DNA from: Erythrobacteraceae bacterium E2-1 Yellow Sea
GTDB taxonomy: Bacteria > Pseudomonadota > Alphaproteobacteria > Sphingomonadales > Sphingomonadaceae
Assembly: GCA_014983025.1 (NCBI GenBank)
Contig: JADCLP010000008.1
Location: 1-64,000 of the forward strand
Direction: 5' to 3'
DNA length: 64,000 nucleotides
The notes under the pieces are model-generated. The model saw only the letters and a program-made list of their open reading frames with translations, searched no databases and was not told where the DNA came from. This document shows positions 53,549 to 62,148 of this stretch, piece after piece. How positions within the stretch are numbered: position 1 is the stretch's first letter; each line of letters starts with the position of its first letter. The translations under genes were made by a program, and so were the position numbers.

Positions 53549-54310
53549 ATGGAAACAGGCACTATTCGCAAGGAAGAGAAGCTGGGTCTGGCGGTTGCGC
53601 TGGGCCTGCACCTTGCGCTGCTTGCCGTCTTGCTGGTTCAGCCTGCGCGCGATCATGTGCTGGACCGGCCCGAACGCATGACGGTAAGCCTGGCGAGTGA
53701 TGTCAGCCTGAAATCAACCGCGCCCGACCCTGTGGCAGAAAGCCGTGCCGCGCTGGCCCCTGAACTGGGTGAACAGGCAGAAGCTCCGACAGAGGCGGCG
53801 CCTGAAACACCCAAACCAAGTGTTTCCAACCAGCCAAGCCGTGAAGTTTTGACCAGACCTGTGCGTGAAACCACGCCAACCCGACAGGAGAAAAAACCTG
53901 CCAAGGCACAGCAGGTGGGGGAGAATTTCCTGGAAGGCATGGGATCCAGCCGCACCACGGATGAAAAGCGCATTCCTGCAAGCGAGATAGGGCCGAGCGC
54001 CAAGGCCAGCCTGATCCAGAGTATCTCGCGCCAGATCAAGCCACATTGGAGCGCTCCTTCCGGTGCGGATGCAGATCTGCTGGTGACCGAACTCGCCTTT
54101 GACCTGAATGAAGATGGCAGTCTTAAGGGGCGGCCAAGGGTGATCCGCCAATCGGGGGAAACACCCTCCAATAGTCCGCAAAAAGCTCTCCATGCAGAAC
54201 GCGCCATTCGCGCAGTTCAGCTGGCCGCGCCATTTGATCTTCCGCCTGAATATTACAACGCGTGGAAATCGATCCGCGGCGCCCGTTTCGACAGGAATTT
54301 GTCACGATGA
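53549..54310 (+). CDS. tolA: TolA-type energy-transducing protein
   Basis: From the ATG at 53549 the protein has 253 residues: one N-terminal membrane segment (about 12-33), a Pro/Glu/Ala-rich periplasmic linker (about 60-150) and a C-terminal TolA/TonB-like domain (KASLIQSISRQIKPHWSAP, then LVTELAFDLNEDGSLKG). It connects the TolQR motor to TolB-Pal at the outer membrane. Compared with the enterobacterial TolA it lacks the long helical rod, as is usual in alphaproteobacteria. The stop overlaps tolB by 4 bases. Confidence 0.9.
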   Translation: METGTIRKEEKLGLAVALGLHLALLAVLLVQPARDHVLDRPERMTVSLASDVSLKSTAPDPVAESRAALAPELGEQAEAPTEAAPETPKPSVSNQPSREVLTRPVRETTPTRQEKKPAKAQQVGENFLEGMGSSRTTDEKRIPASEIGPSAKASLIQSISRQIKPHWSAPSGADADLLVTELAFDLNEDGSLKGRPRVIRQSGETPSNSPQKALHAERAIRAVQLAAPFDLPPEYYNAWKSIRGARFDRNLSR

Positions 54311-55716
54311 AAAAAATAATGCTCACTTTCACTGCGTTGCTTCTTGCCGCGCCTCTATATGCGCAAAATCAGGATCTGGGCGGTCCGGTGTCCGAAGGCG
54401 GCGCGGTTGAAACAGCTGGTATTGATGCCTCTGGAGAAGATGCCGAAGGCGGGCTGACTTTCACCGTTACCGATGAAAGCGATTGGGCCGATCTGGGCGT
54501 TGCCATCCCGGCGTTCGCCACGGACCGTGATGTGGCAACCCCTGCCAATACCAATGGCACTGCCGCATTGGGGCGCGAGGTTGCTCGCGTGATCACCGCC
54601 AATCTGCGAAATAATGGCCTGTTCAAGCCGGTTGGGCCAGATGCTTTGCCACAGCCCAGTTTCGCGCAGATCCGGGCGCCCAGCTGGGCAACATGGAGCG
54701 GGCGCGGCGCAGAAATGCTGGTGCATGGCTTTGTCCAGGCGCGCGGTGATGGACGGCTGATGTTCGGTTGTTACCTTTATGACGTGGCGCTGAAGGATGA
54801 ATTGGTGCGTGAAGGCTGGGTTGTGCCCCCTGCCGATTGGCGCCGTGCGGCGCATAAATGTTCCGACCTCATCTATTCCCGCCTGACGGGGGAAAGCCCG
54901 TTCTTTGACAGCCGCATTGCCTATATCGCGGAAACTGGGCCGAAGAATAAGCGTGTGAAGCGGCTGGCCATCATGGATAGCGACGGGGCCAATCATCGTT
55001 TCCTGACGCTGGGCAGTGCCACTGCGCTGACGCCGCGTTATTCGCCCGATTACAAGCGTTTGATGTATCTGTCCTATGTCGATGGTAACCCACGCATCTA
55101 TGTCTATGACATCGGCACCGGTAAGCAGACATTAGTGACGCAAAGCACCAACCCCACCTTTGCCCCACGCTGGAGCCCGGATGGTCGCTATATCCTCTAT
55201 TCCATGGCCGTATCCGGCAATACCGATATTTACCGCGTGCCCGCAGGTGGCGGCAGCAGTGTGCGACTGACCGATACGCCGGGGATCGACATTGGTGGCT
55301 CATACTCACCCGATGGCAGCAAAATCGTGTTTGAAAGCGATCGTTCGGGCAGCCAGCAATGCTATGTCATGGACGCCAATGGCGGCAATCAGATGCGGAT
55401 CAGCTTTTTCGGCGGGCGCTGCGCCACGCCTGAATGGAGCCCGCGTGGTGACCAGATCGCCTTCACCCGGATCGCCGGAGACTTCAATATTTCGGTTATG
55501 AGCCCTGCCGGGCGTAACCTTCGCGTGCTGACGAGCGGATGGCAGGATGAGGCACCGACATGGGCGCCCAATGGCCGGATCATCCAGTTCTTCCGGACAG
55601 AGCGCAATTCAGGCCGCACTGCCTTGTGGCAGGTCGATCTGACTGGACGAAATGAAAGACGTTTGCCGACGCCAGTTGACGCGTCGGACCCGGCATGGGG
55701 ACCGATTCTCCCCTGA
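54307..55716 (+). CDS. tolB: Tol-Pal periplasmic beta-propeller protein TolB
   Basis: Starting at 54307 (overlapping tolA) the protein has 469 residues, a signal peptide (MKKIMLTFTALLLAAPLYA, cleavage after residue 19), an N-terminal domain and a six-bladed propeller made of repeated PRWSPDGRYILYS-type WD-like units. It binds Pal and the TolA C-terminus and helps outer membrane constriction during division. Confidence 0.95.
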   Translation: MKKIMLTFTALLLAAPLYAQNQDLGGPVSEGGAVETAGIDASGEDAEGGLTFTVTDESDWADLGVAIPAFATDRDVATPANTNGTAALGREVARVITANLRNNGLFKPVGPDALPQPSFAQIRAPSWATWSGRGAEMLVHGFVQARGDGRLMFGCYLYDVALKDELVREGWVVPPADWRRAAHKCSDLIYSRLTGESPFFDSRIAYIAETGPKNKRVKRLAIMDSDGANHRFLTLGSATALTPRYSPDYKRLMYLSYVDGNPRIYVYDIGTGKQTLVTQSTNPTFAPRWSPDGRYILYSMAVSGNTDIYRVPAGGGSSVRLTDTPGIDIGGSYSPDGSKIVFESDRSGSQQCYVMDANGGNQMRISFFGGRCATPEWSPRGDQIAFTRIAGDFNISVMSPAGRNLRVLTSGWQDEAPTWAPNGRIIQFFRTERNSGRTALWQVDLTGRNERRLPTPVDASDPAWGPILP

Positions 55717-55775
55717 ATATGATAGATTGAAGTAACAGGACCCTGATTTAGCCCCTTATGGGAAAGGAAGCCCCG

Positions 55776-56291
55776 ATGATGAACCGTTATGCTGCTATCA
55801 CGCTTTTGGCAGGTACAGCTGCACTGGCCGCTTGTTCCAAGAAAGCGCCAGAAGAACTGCCCCCGCCGCCTGTTGAAACCACGGCAGAGGCACCTGTGAC
55901 CACTACTGCCCCCACCGGCCCGGTCGTGGGTAGTCAGGAACATTTTGTCGATGCCGTGAACGGCCAGAACGTGATCTATTTCGATACCGATCGCTATAAT
56001 ATCGACAGCGCCGATGCCGCCGCCCTGCAAACACAGGCGCAATATCTGGGCCAGTACCGCCAGATTCGCATCACGATTGAAGGCCATGCCGATGAACGCG
56101 GCACGCGCGAATACAACCTTGCCCTGGGTGAACGGCGCGCCAATGCGGCCAAGAATTATCTGGTCGGCCTGGGTGTCGATGCCAACCGTATCAGCACCGT
56201 CAGCTATGGCAAGGAACGCCCGGTGGCACTGGGTTCAAACGAAGCAGCATGGGCGGAAAACCGCCGCGCAGTAAGCGTTGTAATCAACTGA
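55776..56291 (+). CDS. pal: Peptidoglycan-associated lipoprotein Pal
   Basis: The product has 171 residues with a lipobox (LAGTAALAAC; Cys about 19), a Pro/Thr-rich linker and an OmpA-like C-terminal domain that binds peptidoglycan (ITIEGHADERGTREYNLALG, then YGKERP). The second Met (55779) is an equally good start. It is the outer membrane anchor of the Tol-Pal system and its last gene here. Confidence 0.95.
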   Translation: MMNRYAAITLLAGTAALAACSKKAPEELPPPPVETTAEAPVTTTAPTGPVVGSQEHFVDAVNGQNVIYFDTDRYNIDSADAAALQTQAQYLGQYRQIRITIEGHADERGTREYNLALGERRANAAKNYLVGLGVDANRISTVSYGKERPVALGSNEAAWAENRRAVSVVIN

Positions 56292-56459
56292 TCAGCGGAT
56301 AAGCGATGGCTTCGGCAGGTCGATCTGATCCAGTTCGACCTGCAACGGGGCGAAGTTATCGCCCATACCAAACCCGGAATTATCGGGTGTATGGATGAGC
56401 ATCATCGCAGCCATGGCGAAGGTGGCAAATGCGCTGGAGATGGCGAGTTGCTTGCTCAT
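56292..56459 (-). CDS. Small protein of unknown function with hydrophobic N-terminus
   Basis: A 55-codon frame on the minus strand starts at 56459 and its stop adjoins the pal stop codon. The N-terminus MSKQLAISSAFATFAMAAMM is a plausible signal or membrane segment, followed by HTPDNSGFGMGDNFAPLQV and a short polar end. It is convergent with pal and stays open without obvious codon bias problems, so I consider it a likely but unproven gene. Confidence 0.45.
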   Translation of the reverse strand: MSKQLAISSAFATFAMAAMMLIHTPDNSGFGMGDNFAPLQVELDQIDLPKPSLIR

Positions 56460-56619
56460 GATTCCCTAAACCTGTGATGGCATGACAGCCTGCATATATG
56501 AAGGATTTGCTGCGACGCAACATTTCATATAAAAACGCAATTGCATGCCTTCAATTTTCCTTCAACCTTCCTTAGACTGACCGCCATGGACGCCGGACCA
56601 ACAACATGTGCCTTGCTTG

Positions 56620-57153
56620 ATGCCTAAACCGCGGCGTTCAAATGACTGGGGCTTTCCACGCTGGCGCGGCTATGGCAGCGCGCGCGAAGCTGTGACGGTG
56701 CGCCTGTGTGATCGGCATGGGTGCGAGGAAAAGGGTGATTGCCCTGCACCCAAGGCGCCCAACAGCCCCGATCGATGGTATTTTTGCCAGCGCCACGCAG
56801 CCGAATACAATTCGAAGTGGGATTATTTCGAGGGGTTGGACAAGGCAGAGAAAGAAGAGCGCGCCCGGGCCGAACGGCGCGACAATTCCGGCTATGCCGA
56901 GGCATCGCATTATGGCTGGGGCGGATCGGGCGACGGATCGCGCAGCGCGGATGAGATGCGCGCGCTGGACGTGCTGGAACTGGAAGCCGATGCCGATTTC
57001 GTGGCGATCAAGAAGGCGTGGCGGGAAAAGGCCAAGACAGTCCACCCCGATGTTAAGCCGGGGGACAAGGAAGCAGCGGTGGAATTCCAGAAGCTGCAGC
57101 TCGCCTATGAAGTGCTGAAGGCGGCCGAAGAACGCCGCGAATGGCGCGGGTGA
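56620..57153 (+). CDS. J-domain protein with cysteine-rich N-terminus
   Basis: From the ATG at 56620 the product has 177 residues. The C-terminal J domain (about 115-175) contains the HPD motif in TVHPDVKPG, needed to stimulate DnaK, and helices LEADADFVAIKKAWREKAK and FQKLQLAYEVLKAAEERRE. The N-terminus has six Cys/His residues (CDRHGC, KGDC, FCQRH) that could bind zinc. This resembles alphaproteobacterial DnaJ-like proteins of unknown client. It is a single gene without chaperone neighbours. Confidence 0.8.
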   Translation: MPKPRRSNDWGFPRWRGYGSAREAVTVRLCDRHGCEEKGDCPAPKAPNSPDRWYFCQRHAAEYNSKWDYFEGLDKAEKEERARAERRDNSGYAEASHYGWGGSGDGSRSADEMRALDVLELEADADFVAIKKAWREKAKTVHPDVKPGDKEAAVEFQKLQLAYEVLKAAEERREWRG

Positions 57154-57196
57154 GGTGGTTGGGTGTCAGGTGACGAACTGATTGCGGATATTTAGC

Positions 57197-57589
57197 TCAA
57201 TTAGGAAGAGAAGCTAGAAACTCGCTGATTTCAGTGCGCGCTGTTTCTTCTGCCTGATACTCGGCGACAGTCTCGCTATAATCGAATGCTAGATAGAACT
57301 TCCAAAATTGATTCGGCTCGTCAACCTCGCGACTATGATCGGTGTAGAACTCTATTAAAACCCCGAACAGATCGTTGGCCGCCGCATCGCAAAAGTCCCA
57401 ATCGAGTGCGCCGTCAATATAACAGCGGGAAAGCATCACCGCGATTTGATCAAAGGTCTCTTCAATCCCGAGGTTGCTCTCTTTCGCCCAAAGAAGGACA
57501 TCTTCTTTTCGAACGCATCCTCCCCAACCGGTTCGCGATACTCCTCCTTCATAGAGCACACGAATATCTTCTAAGGCTTTTTCGACCAT
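57197..57589 (-). CDS. Acidic hypothetical protein, possibly acquired
   Basis: The 130-residue protein is acidic (many Asp/Glu, few Lys) with LLWAKESNLGIEETF and DAAANDLFGVLIEFY; no membrane segment or known domain. Local base composition looks lower in GC than its neighbours and the gene has no operon partner. The size and charge resemble small immunity-type proteins, but nothing in the sequence proves that. The N-terminal Met sits at 57589. Confidence 0.5.
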   Translation of the reverse strand: MVEKALEDIRVLYEGGVSRTGWGGCVRKEDVLLWAKESNLGIEETFDQIAVMLSRCYIDGALDWDFCDAAANDLFGVLIEFYTDHSREVDEPNQFWKFYLAFDYSETVAEYQAEETARTEISEFLASLPN

Positions 57590-57817
57590 CGGCTGAGCCT
57601 ATTCCATTCGTGGGCAGATGCAATACAACGTCCGCTTTCTACCCAGACACTGACATTTCCTACATGGCGCGCCCGTATTAAATCACGGGCGGTTCTTTCA
57701 CATCGTCTGGCTCCACCCCGCAGAATAACGCGCGAAAACGCCCAAGGTTTTCTAACCCTTGAACCGTGTTCCATGTGTTCCATCGCGTAGGATTTGCCCT
57801 TCGCTGGCCTGTCCAGA
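57590..57817. other. Intergenic region with dispersed repeat
   Basis: No supported gene. It holds the second copy of the dispersed 29-base repeat (57767-57795) and a short frame reading MEHMEHGSRVRKPWAFSRVI from it on the minus strand that I do not regard as a gene. Confidence 0.45.
57767..57795. repeat. Dispersed 29-base repeat, copy 2
   Basis: TGTTCCATGTGTTCCATCG followed by CGTAGGATTT agrees with 31902-31930 at 27 of 29 positions. Both copies lie in intergenic DNA on the downstream side of a leftward gene. Confidence 0.6.
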
Positions 57818-59146
57818 TCACACCTTCGCCAAAGCTTGATCGAAATCGGCGATCAGGTCATCGGCATCCTCAATCCCGATGGAAATGCGTACCAGATTGT
57901 CCGTAATGCCCAGCGCGGCCTTGCGCTCATCAGGCACGGACAGATGCGTCATTGCGGCGGGCAGGCTGGCGAGAGTTTCGGTGCCCCCCAGGCTGACGGC
58001 CAGCTTGGCAATCACCAGATTATCGAGGAAGCGAAACGCCTCTGCCTCGCCACCTTCGATAAACAGGCTGAATGTGCTGCCCGCGCCGTTGCAATGGCGG
58101 TTATAGATGTCCTGCTGGCGGGGATCGCTGATCTGGCCGAGATAGCCCAGCCGTTCCACCTTGGGGTGATCTTTCAGAAAGGCGCAGATTTTGGCGGCGT
58201 TTTCCCCGGCACGCTGCATCCGCAATTCCACCGTTTCCAGTGAACGCAGCAGCATCCATGCCGTATTGGGGTCCACAATGCCGCCCATCGTGTTGCGCAG
58301 TGCGCGCACCGGGTCCATCCAGCGTTTGGCCCCGGCAATGCTGCCCGCGACAAGATCTGAATGGCCGCCAACATATTTGGTGAGCGAATAGACCACGATA
58401 TCTGCACCATGCTGCAATGGTCGCTGCCACAATGGGCCAAGGAAGGTGTTGTCGATGGCGATCGGGCAGTCAGGGCTCAGCACGCTGTCGCGCGCGGCTT
58501 GCATCGCCTCTATATCCACCAGCGCATTGGTGGGGTTGGCCGGGCTTTCCAGATAGATCATCGCCACCTTGCCGCCCTGGCGTGCGGCCTGATCTTTCGC
58601 ACGTTCCAGAACCGCATCCATCTCTGCGCGCGATGCCCCGGCGGGAAAGTCGACATAGGTGACGCCAAATTTGCTCAGCACCTTGGCCACGAAACCTTCT
58701 GACGCGGCATAGAGCGGGCCTGAATGCACGATCACATCGCCCTGAGATACGAAGGCCATCATCAAGATGCAGATCGCGGTCATCCCGCTGGAAAATGTCA
58801 GCGCATCTTCTGCCCCGTCCCACAGGCTCAACCGGTCCTCCAATATCTCCTGATTGGGGCCATTGAAGCGGGAATAGACCAGCCCGGCCGCGCCGCCGGG
58901 CCTCTTGCCCGTGATCCCTTCAAAATGGCGCTTGCCATCGGCGGCGCTGGGGAATGTGAATGTGCTGGTCAGGAAGATCGGCGGTTTCAGCGCACCTTCG
59001 GACAGGTCCGGATCATAACCATGCCCCATCATCAGCGTGGATGGTTTCAAGGCATGGGTACCAATATGGGTTTTGTCCGGGCGCGGTGTGCGGCGTGGGG
59101 ATGATGCAACTGCGGCGTTTTCGGACGTGTCGTGTGGGCCTGCCAT
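57818..59146 (-). CDS. Cystathionine gamma-synthase/methionine gamma-lyase family PLP enzyme
   Basis: The 442-residue protein belongs to the trans-sulfuration enzyme family: a PLP-binding SSGMTAI, YLESPANPTN, AIDNTFLGP and the PLP lysine in SLTKYVGGHSDLVAG. N-terminal residues 1-30 are polar and variable. Members make or break cystathionine, methionine or homocysteine; which reaction applies is not clear from the sequence. An unusual structured leader with a sequestered ribosome binding site precedes the gene (see findings). No met gene neighbours are present. Confidence 0.85.
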   Translation of the reverse strand: MAGPHDTSENAAVASSPRRTPRPDKTHIGTHALKPSTLMMGHGYDPDLSEGALKPPIFLTSTFTFPSAADGKRHFEGITGKRPGGAAGLVYSRFNGPNQEILEDRLSLWDGAEDALTFSSGMTAICILMMAFVSQGDVIVHSGPLYAASEGFVAKVLSKFGVTYVDFPAGASRAEMDAVLERAKDQAARQGGKVAMIYLESPANPTNALVDIEAMQAARDSVLSPDCPIAIDNTFLGPLWQRPLQHGADIVVYSLTKYVGGHSDLVAGSIAGAKRWMDPVRALRNTMGGIVDPNTAWMLLRSLETVELRMQRAGENAAKICAFLKDHPKVERLGYLGQISDPRQQDIYNRHCNGAGSTFSLFIEGGEAEAFRFLDNLVIAKLAVSLGGTETLASLPAAMTHLSVPDERKAALGITDNLVRISIGIEDADDLIADFDQALAKV

Positions 59147-59235
59147 GCGGGCGATCCTTCCTCTCTTGCGCCCCCAGGAAGGCAGGGGCCATCAGGGCCT
59201 GCGGGCCGCCCGCTCCTAACCTCCACAGGAACGCA
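59147..59235 (-). promoter_or_regulatory. Structured leader of the PLP enzyme gene
   Basis: On the minus strand, CCTTCCT is complementary to AGGAAGG (59156-59162 on the plus strand, paired with 59176-59182) across a 13-base loop, and AGGAAGG is 9 bases from the ATG, so the ribosome binding site is inside the stem. Just upstream a GC-rich hairpin (GCAGG.../CCTGC, 59182-59202) and the GGGC/GCCC block (59203-59211) could form an alternative structure. This is the expected layout of a translational riboswitch, but it does not match SAM-II, SAM-I or SAH consensus sequences I know. Confidence 0.45.
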
Positions 59236-59309
59236 TCTGCACCGGAAGACCATTGTTAGGCACAGGATTACAGCCAAGCATCGCCAGCTTCAACCGGTTT
59301 CAAATGAAA

Positions 59310-60737
59310 TCAAACAACGATATCCACTATCCAGATCATCCCCACGATCAGGAACACACCAATTACATCCAGCATCAGCCCGGCCCCCACCATGCGCTCT
59401 ATACGGATGCGCCCGGTGGCCCAGGCAATAGCATTGGGGCCGGTGCCCGCTGGCAGCATGAAACCCCAGCTGGCGGCAAGTGCGGCGGGCATGGCCAGCA
59501 GCAGCGGATCAGCCCCCAGCGCCAGTATCAACGCGGCGATCACCGGCATGATCCCGCTGGCTGTGGCCACATTGCTGGCAAATTCGGTGACGACAATCAC
59601 CAGCGCCACGGCGATCAAGGCGATCACGAACAGGGGCAGCACCTCCAGCGGCAATAATTGCTCGCCGATCCAGTCAGCCAGGCCGGATGCACTCATGCCA
59701 GCTGCCACAGCCAAGCCGCCGCCAAACATCAGCAATACGCCCCAGGGTGCGCGCTCTGCCTCTTCCCAATTCAGCAAAGTGCGCCCTGTGCCATCGGGCA
59801 CCAGAAACAGCGCAAGGCTGGCGGCAATGGCCACGGTTCCTTCGGTCAGGGAGCCTTCTGGCAGCATGGGGGAAAGGAAGGATTGGCCCATCCACAGCAG
59901 GAAAGTGACAAAGATGATCGGTACCAGCCGTTTTTCCGGCGTGCTCCATGCCCCATGCGTTTCCACCGCGTCATGTGCGGCCTGACTGTCAAAGACATGC
60001 GCATCGATCCGTTGGAAGCGGGCAATGATCCATGCGGCCAGCGGCACGCCCACCATCACGATTGGCAGGCCAAAGGCGCTCCATTGAGCAAAGCTGATGC
60101 GGATGCCCAGCATCTCGTCAATCAGGCCCACGGCTATGGCATTGGTGGGCGATCCCACCAGAGTACCCAATCCACCGATGCTGGCGGCAAAGGCGATGCC
60201 CATGGGCAGGGCGCCTGAAAGCCCCTCTGTACGTGCCACGGCACCTTCATCGGTCAAATGGCCTTCACCTCCTGCCAGCACCGCCAGGGCGACAGGCATC
60301 AGGATCAGTGCGGTTGAGGTATTGGAGATGAGCATGGAAAGCGCCGCCGCTGTTGCCATAAAGGCCAGCAGCAGGCGGAAATTCCCGCCGCCACCACCAA
60401 TCACATTCAGCAGGAATAGAGCCAGCCGCTGGTGCAGGCCGGTGCGTTCAATGGCAAGTGCGATAAAGGCGCCGCCCAGCAGCAGGAATATGATGGGCGA
60501 GTAATAGGCGCTGGCTGTGGCCTTGGCATCCATTACCCCGGCAAAGGGCAGGATCACAAAGGGCAACAGGCCGGTGACGGAAAGAGGCACAGCCTCCGTC
60601 ATCCACCAGGCGGCCATCCACAGCACCAGGCCCGCAACCAGCCATGCGGGCGCTGCCATGCCAAGAGGTGGCGTGGTGGCCAGCGTGAAAGCGAAGGCCA
60701 GAGGCCCCGTCATCAGGCCGATCTTGCGTGCTGTCAT
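59310..60737 (-). CDS. DASS-type divalent anion:sodium symporter
   Basis: The 475-residue protein has about 11-12 membrane segments and both SNT signatures of the DASS (SLC13/CitT) family: ISNTSTALILMPVAL and ASNVATASGIMPVI. Transport of di- or tricarboxylates (succinate, malate, citrate) or sulfate is expected; the exact substrate cannot be read. The start at 60737 follows GGGGAGTATTT. Confidence 0.88.
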   Translation of the reverse strand: MTARKIGLMTGPLAFAFTLATTPPLGMAAPAWLVAGLVLWMAAWWMTEAVPLSVTGLLPFVILPFAGVMDAKATASAYYSPIIFLLLGGAFIALAIERTGLHQRLALFLLNVIGGGGGNFRLLLAFMATAAALSMLISNTSTALILMPVALAVLAGGEGHLTDEGAVARTEGLSGALPMGIAFAASIGGLGTLVGSPTNAIAVGLIDEMLGIRISFAQWSAFGLPIVMVGVPLAAWIIARFQRIDAHVFDSQAAHDAVETHGAWSTPEKRLVPIIFVTFLLWMGQSFLSPMLPEGSLTEGTVAIAASLALFLVPDGTGRTLLNWEEAERAPWGVLLMFGGGLAVAAGMSASGLADWIGEQLLPLEVLPLFVIALIAVALVIVVTEFASNVATASGIMPVIAALILALGADPLLLAMPAALAASWGFMLPAGTGPNAIAWATGRIRIERMVGAGLMLDVIGVFLIVGMIWIVDIVV

Positions 60738-60798
60738 GAAATACTCCCCTCCCTGGAACGCAGGGTTAGCGTAGTCGGCAAGGAGGGGGAAGCGTGAC

Positions 60799-61341
60799 TT
60801 ACTTGGGTGCCAGAACCATCAGCATCTGGCGGCCTTCGAGGCGGGGATAGGCTTCAACCTTGGCCACTTCTGCCACGTCATCCTGTACCCGTTTCAGCAG
60901 GTTCATGCCCAGTTCCTGATGCGCCATTTCACGCCCACGGAACCGCAGGGTGATCTTCACCTTGTCGCCATGTTCGATGAACTTGTTCACATTGCGCATC
61001 TTAACATCGTAATCGTGATCATCGATGTTTGGACGCATTTTGATTTCCTTGATGTCCTGCGTCTTTTGCGTTTTGCGGGCAAGGTTGGCTTTCTTCTGCG
61101 CCTCGTAACGGTGCTTGCCAACATCCAGGAATTTGCACACGGGCGGGTCCGCATTGGGGGACACTTCAACCAGGTTCAGGCCCACTTCGGCCGCCTGTTC
61201 AATCGCCTCGCGTGTGTACATCACGCCAAGGTTTTCGCCTTCGTGATCGATTACGCGAACCTTGTCGGAAAGAATGAAATTATCGTAGCGAGGGCCGCTT
61301 TTGACTGGCGGGGCCATCGAACGCCGGGGTGGACGGGCTAT
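60799..61341 (-). CDS. infC: Translation initiation factor IF-3
   Basis: The frame has the full IF-3 fold: an N-terminal domain ([17 protein letters not shown], then [26 protein letters not shown]), a linker, and a C-terminal domain ([18 protein letters not shown], then [17 protein letters not shown]). The nearest ATG (61317) lacks a ribosome binding site, while an in-frame ATA at 61341 lies 7 bases after AGGAG (61349-61353) and adds the residues IARPPRRS seen in related IF-3 proteins. IF-3 genes often start at AUU or AUA, which lets the factor repress its own translation. I therefore place the start at 61341 (180 residues). Confidence 0.9.
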   Translation of the reverse strand: MARPPRRSMAPPVKSGPRYDNFILSDKVRVIDHEGENLGVMYTREAIEQAAEVGLNLVEVSPNADPPVCKFLDVGKHRYEAQKKANLARKTQKTQDIKEIKMRPNIDDHDYDVKMRNVNKFIEHGDKVKITLRFRGREMAHQELGMNLLKRVQDDVAEVAKVEAYPRLEGRQMLMVLAPK

Positions 61342-61411
61342 GTGTGTTCTCCTGTAGTAGCCTTGATTCTGTGGGCGCTATGTAGGGATAAACACAGGTG
61401 AAAGCTAGGGG

Positions 61412-62104
61412 CTACGCAGCCTCTCGCCAAAGCGGGAATTGCGCCAGCTTTCCGCGAGCTGGCAGCAGCGCATCAATCCGGCTGGCGGGCTGCAAAGCCG
61501 CAAGGATTTCGGGCGCGCCAGCATCCATCCCGCCAGTCAGCGCACCAAAGGCGGGAAGTATCATTCTGTCACCGTGGCCCGCATTTTGGCTCAACACGCC
61601 GCAGGGGCGGGCGATATACCGGTTGCGGATATTCACGCGCAATTTTGGGTGGAAATGGCCGGACACTTCAGGCCGTATCTCGCCCGACTGCGCGATATGG
61701 CGCAGCATCACCCCGCCCAGCTCCAGCTCATCCAGCACGGTGCCGCCAAAGCTGCGATGCATTTCCCCGTCATGATTGCCGGTGATCCACACCCAGTCGA
61801 GCGCGCGGGTCAACCCCTCCAGCATACCCGCGGCATATGGGTCCAGCCGCGAAGTCCCGTCCGGATCATGGAAATTATCCCCCAATGCGATCACCCGACG
61901 TGCACCAGTCTGTTTCACGCAATCAGCAACACGTTCCAGCGTTTCGCGGCTGTCATAGGGGGGCAGCATCTGGCCCTTGGCGGCATAAAAGCTCGCCTTT
62001 TCCAGATGCAGATCGGCCAGCAGCAATGTGCCCTCGCGCGGCCAATAGAGCGCGCGGCCACCGACCAGCCGCATTTCCTCATTAGCGAACGAAAGGGGAA
62101 CCAT
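61412..62104 (-). CDS. pdeM: Ligase-associated metallophosphoesterase PdeM
   Basis: From the Met at 62104 the protein has 230 residues with the calcineurin-type motifs LLLADLHLEKA, GDNFHDPD, GNHD and GHFHPKLR. It resembles PdeM, the endonuclease partner of the LigC-type DNA damage response module (with a helicase and ligase), but no such partners are encoded in the window. The frame extends upstream to 62278, overlapping the hemF leader, and is less likely. Confidence 0.75.
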   Translation of the reverse strand: MVPLSFANEEMRLVGGRALYWPREGTLLLADLHLEKASFYAAKGQMLPPYDSRETLERVADCVKQTGARRVIALGDNFHDPDGTSRLDPYAAGMLEGLTRALDWVWITGNHDGEMHRSFGGTVLDELELGGVMLRHIAQSGEIRPEVSGHFHPKLRVNIRNRYIARPCGVLSQNAGHGDRMILPAFGALTGGMDAGAPEILAALQPASRIDALLPARGKLAQFPLWREAA

Positions 62105-62148
62105 TACTCTCACTTGCCGCGACTCATTGGCTTTGGCAAGGGGGTGAT

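Noticed and set aside
59147..59280. SRP RNA or a known SAM riboswitch upstream of the PLP enzyme
   Set aside because: The conserved SRP tetraloop region (GGTCAGG, GGAAGGAAGCAGCC) and the SAM-II and SAH consensus blocks are not present on either strand.
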